Source: an uncultured Acidobacteriota bacterium
Lineage (GTDB): Bacteria > Acidobacteriota > Terriglobia > Terriglobales > Acidobacteriaceae
Length of the DNA stretch: 64,000 nt
Reading direction: 5' to 3'
NCBI GenBank assembly: GCA_903832055.1
Contig: CAILAC010000002.1
Location: forward strand, 186,001-250,000
How positions within the stretch are numbered: the first letter of the stretch is position 1; every line of letters begins with the position of its first letter. The notes beneath the pieces were generated by a model. That model was not told where the DNA came from. It ran no database searches and was given only the letters and a program-made list of their open reading frames with translations. This document shows positions 63,548 to 64,000 of the stretch, piece by piece. A program made the position numbers and the translations under genes.

Positions 63548-64000
63548 ATGGTACGACAGCGAAACCCAATGGAACTTGTGAAGCTAAAGGGAAGCAGCAA
63601 GCGAAGCAAGAAGCCTCAAATCCTCACTCCTGAGAAATTTCAGGAGCTGGTTTCAATTCTCCGTGAACCATACAAAACGATGGTGATTGTCGCGATGTGT
63701 ACTGGGATGCGGGTATCAGAGATTTTGGCACTTCGCTGGGAAGATATCGCCCTCGAAGCCGGATCGATGATGGTTCTGCAAGGAGTCGTCAACGGGCGAA
63801 TTGGTAAGGTAAAGACCGAAGCGTCGAACGATGAAGTTCCTATTGACCCTGCGTTTGCTCAAATTCTGCTCAGTCAGAAAGGCGACCAAACAACCGGACT
63901 CGTTTTTCAATCACCTGTCACCGGAGGCTGCTTTTACGCGGGGATGATCCAGCAGAAAGTCCTGATTCCAGCCGCCAGGAAAATTGGCCTTTCGGGTATC
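63548..64000 (+). CDS. Tyrosine recombinase/phage integrase catalytic region (N-terminally truncated; runs off window end)
   Basis: Translated by hand: NPMELVKLKGSSKRSKKPQILTPEKFQELVSILREPYKTMVIVAMCTGMRVSEILALRWEDIALEAGSMMVLQGVVNGRIGKVKTEASNDEVPIDP. Confidence 0.85.
   Translation, partial: MVRQRNPMELVKLKGSSKRSKKPQILTPEKFQELVSILREPYKTMVIVAMCTGMRVSEILALRWEDIALEAGSMMVLQGVVNGRIGKVKTEASNDEVPIDPAFAQILLSQKGDQTTGLVFQSPVTGGCFYAGMIQQKVLIPAARKIGLSGI

Overview
Chromosomal window that looks acidobacterial: Oar-like carboxypeptidase-regulatory TonB receptors, a DUF1501/DUF1553 pair and many secreted proteins. No rRNA, convincing tRNA or CRISPR array was seen. In order: gltX C-terminus (partial), amidohydrolase, dxs, GAF/PAS histidine kinase, outer-membrane barrel, a yeast-type (Fcy1-like) cytosine deaminase divergent from a paoABC/xdhC-like molybdo-hydroxylase operon, an astacin-like protease, a TPR protein and a large TonB receptor. 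A ~19 kb nitrogen-acquisition locus follows: a TIGR03427-like ABC importer apparently co-transcribed with Planctomycete-type cytochrome/DUF1553, DUF1501 and MBL-fold genes, then a LysR regulator, a glutathione-peroxidase-like protein lacking its peroxidatic Cys, and allophanate hydrolase, urea/guanidine carboxylase and two DUF1989 proteins. Next come hypBCDE with a Ni/Co permease, and an N-acetylhexosamine salvage cluster (GH95-like, NahK-like kinase, nucleotidyltransferase, DUF5009, GH109-like). The last ~10 kb is a stress-gene region (baeRF/Vms1-like protein, USP, BON) with recurrent GTGA-N6-TCAC palindromes and many decayed or fused genes, ending in a truncated TonB receptor joined to a truncated tyrosine recombinase. 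Strongest hunt results: the GTGA-N6-TCAC mini-regulon, a perfect palindrome containing the Shine-Dalgarno of the baeRF-like gene, and the guanidine/urea carboxylase locus linked to Planctomycete-type cytochrome genes. All calls come from reading the sequence; no database search was run.
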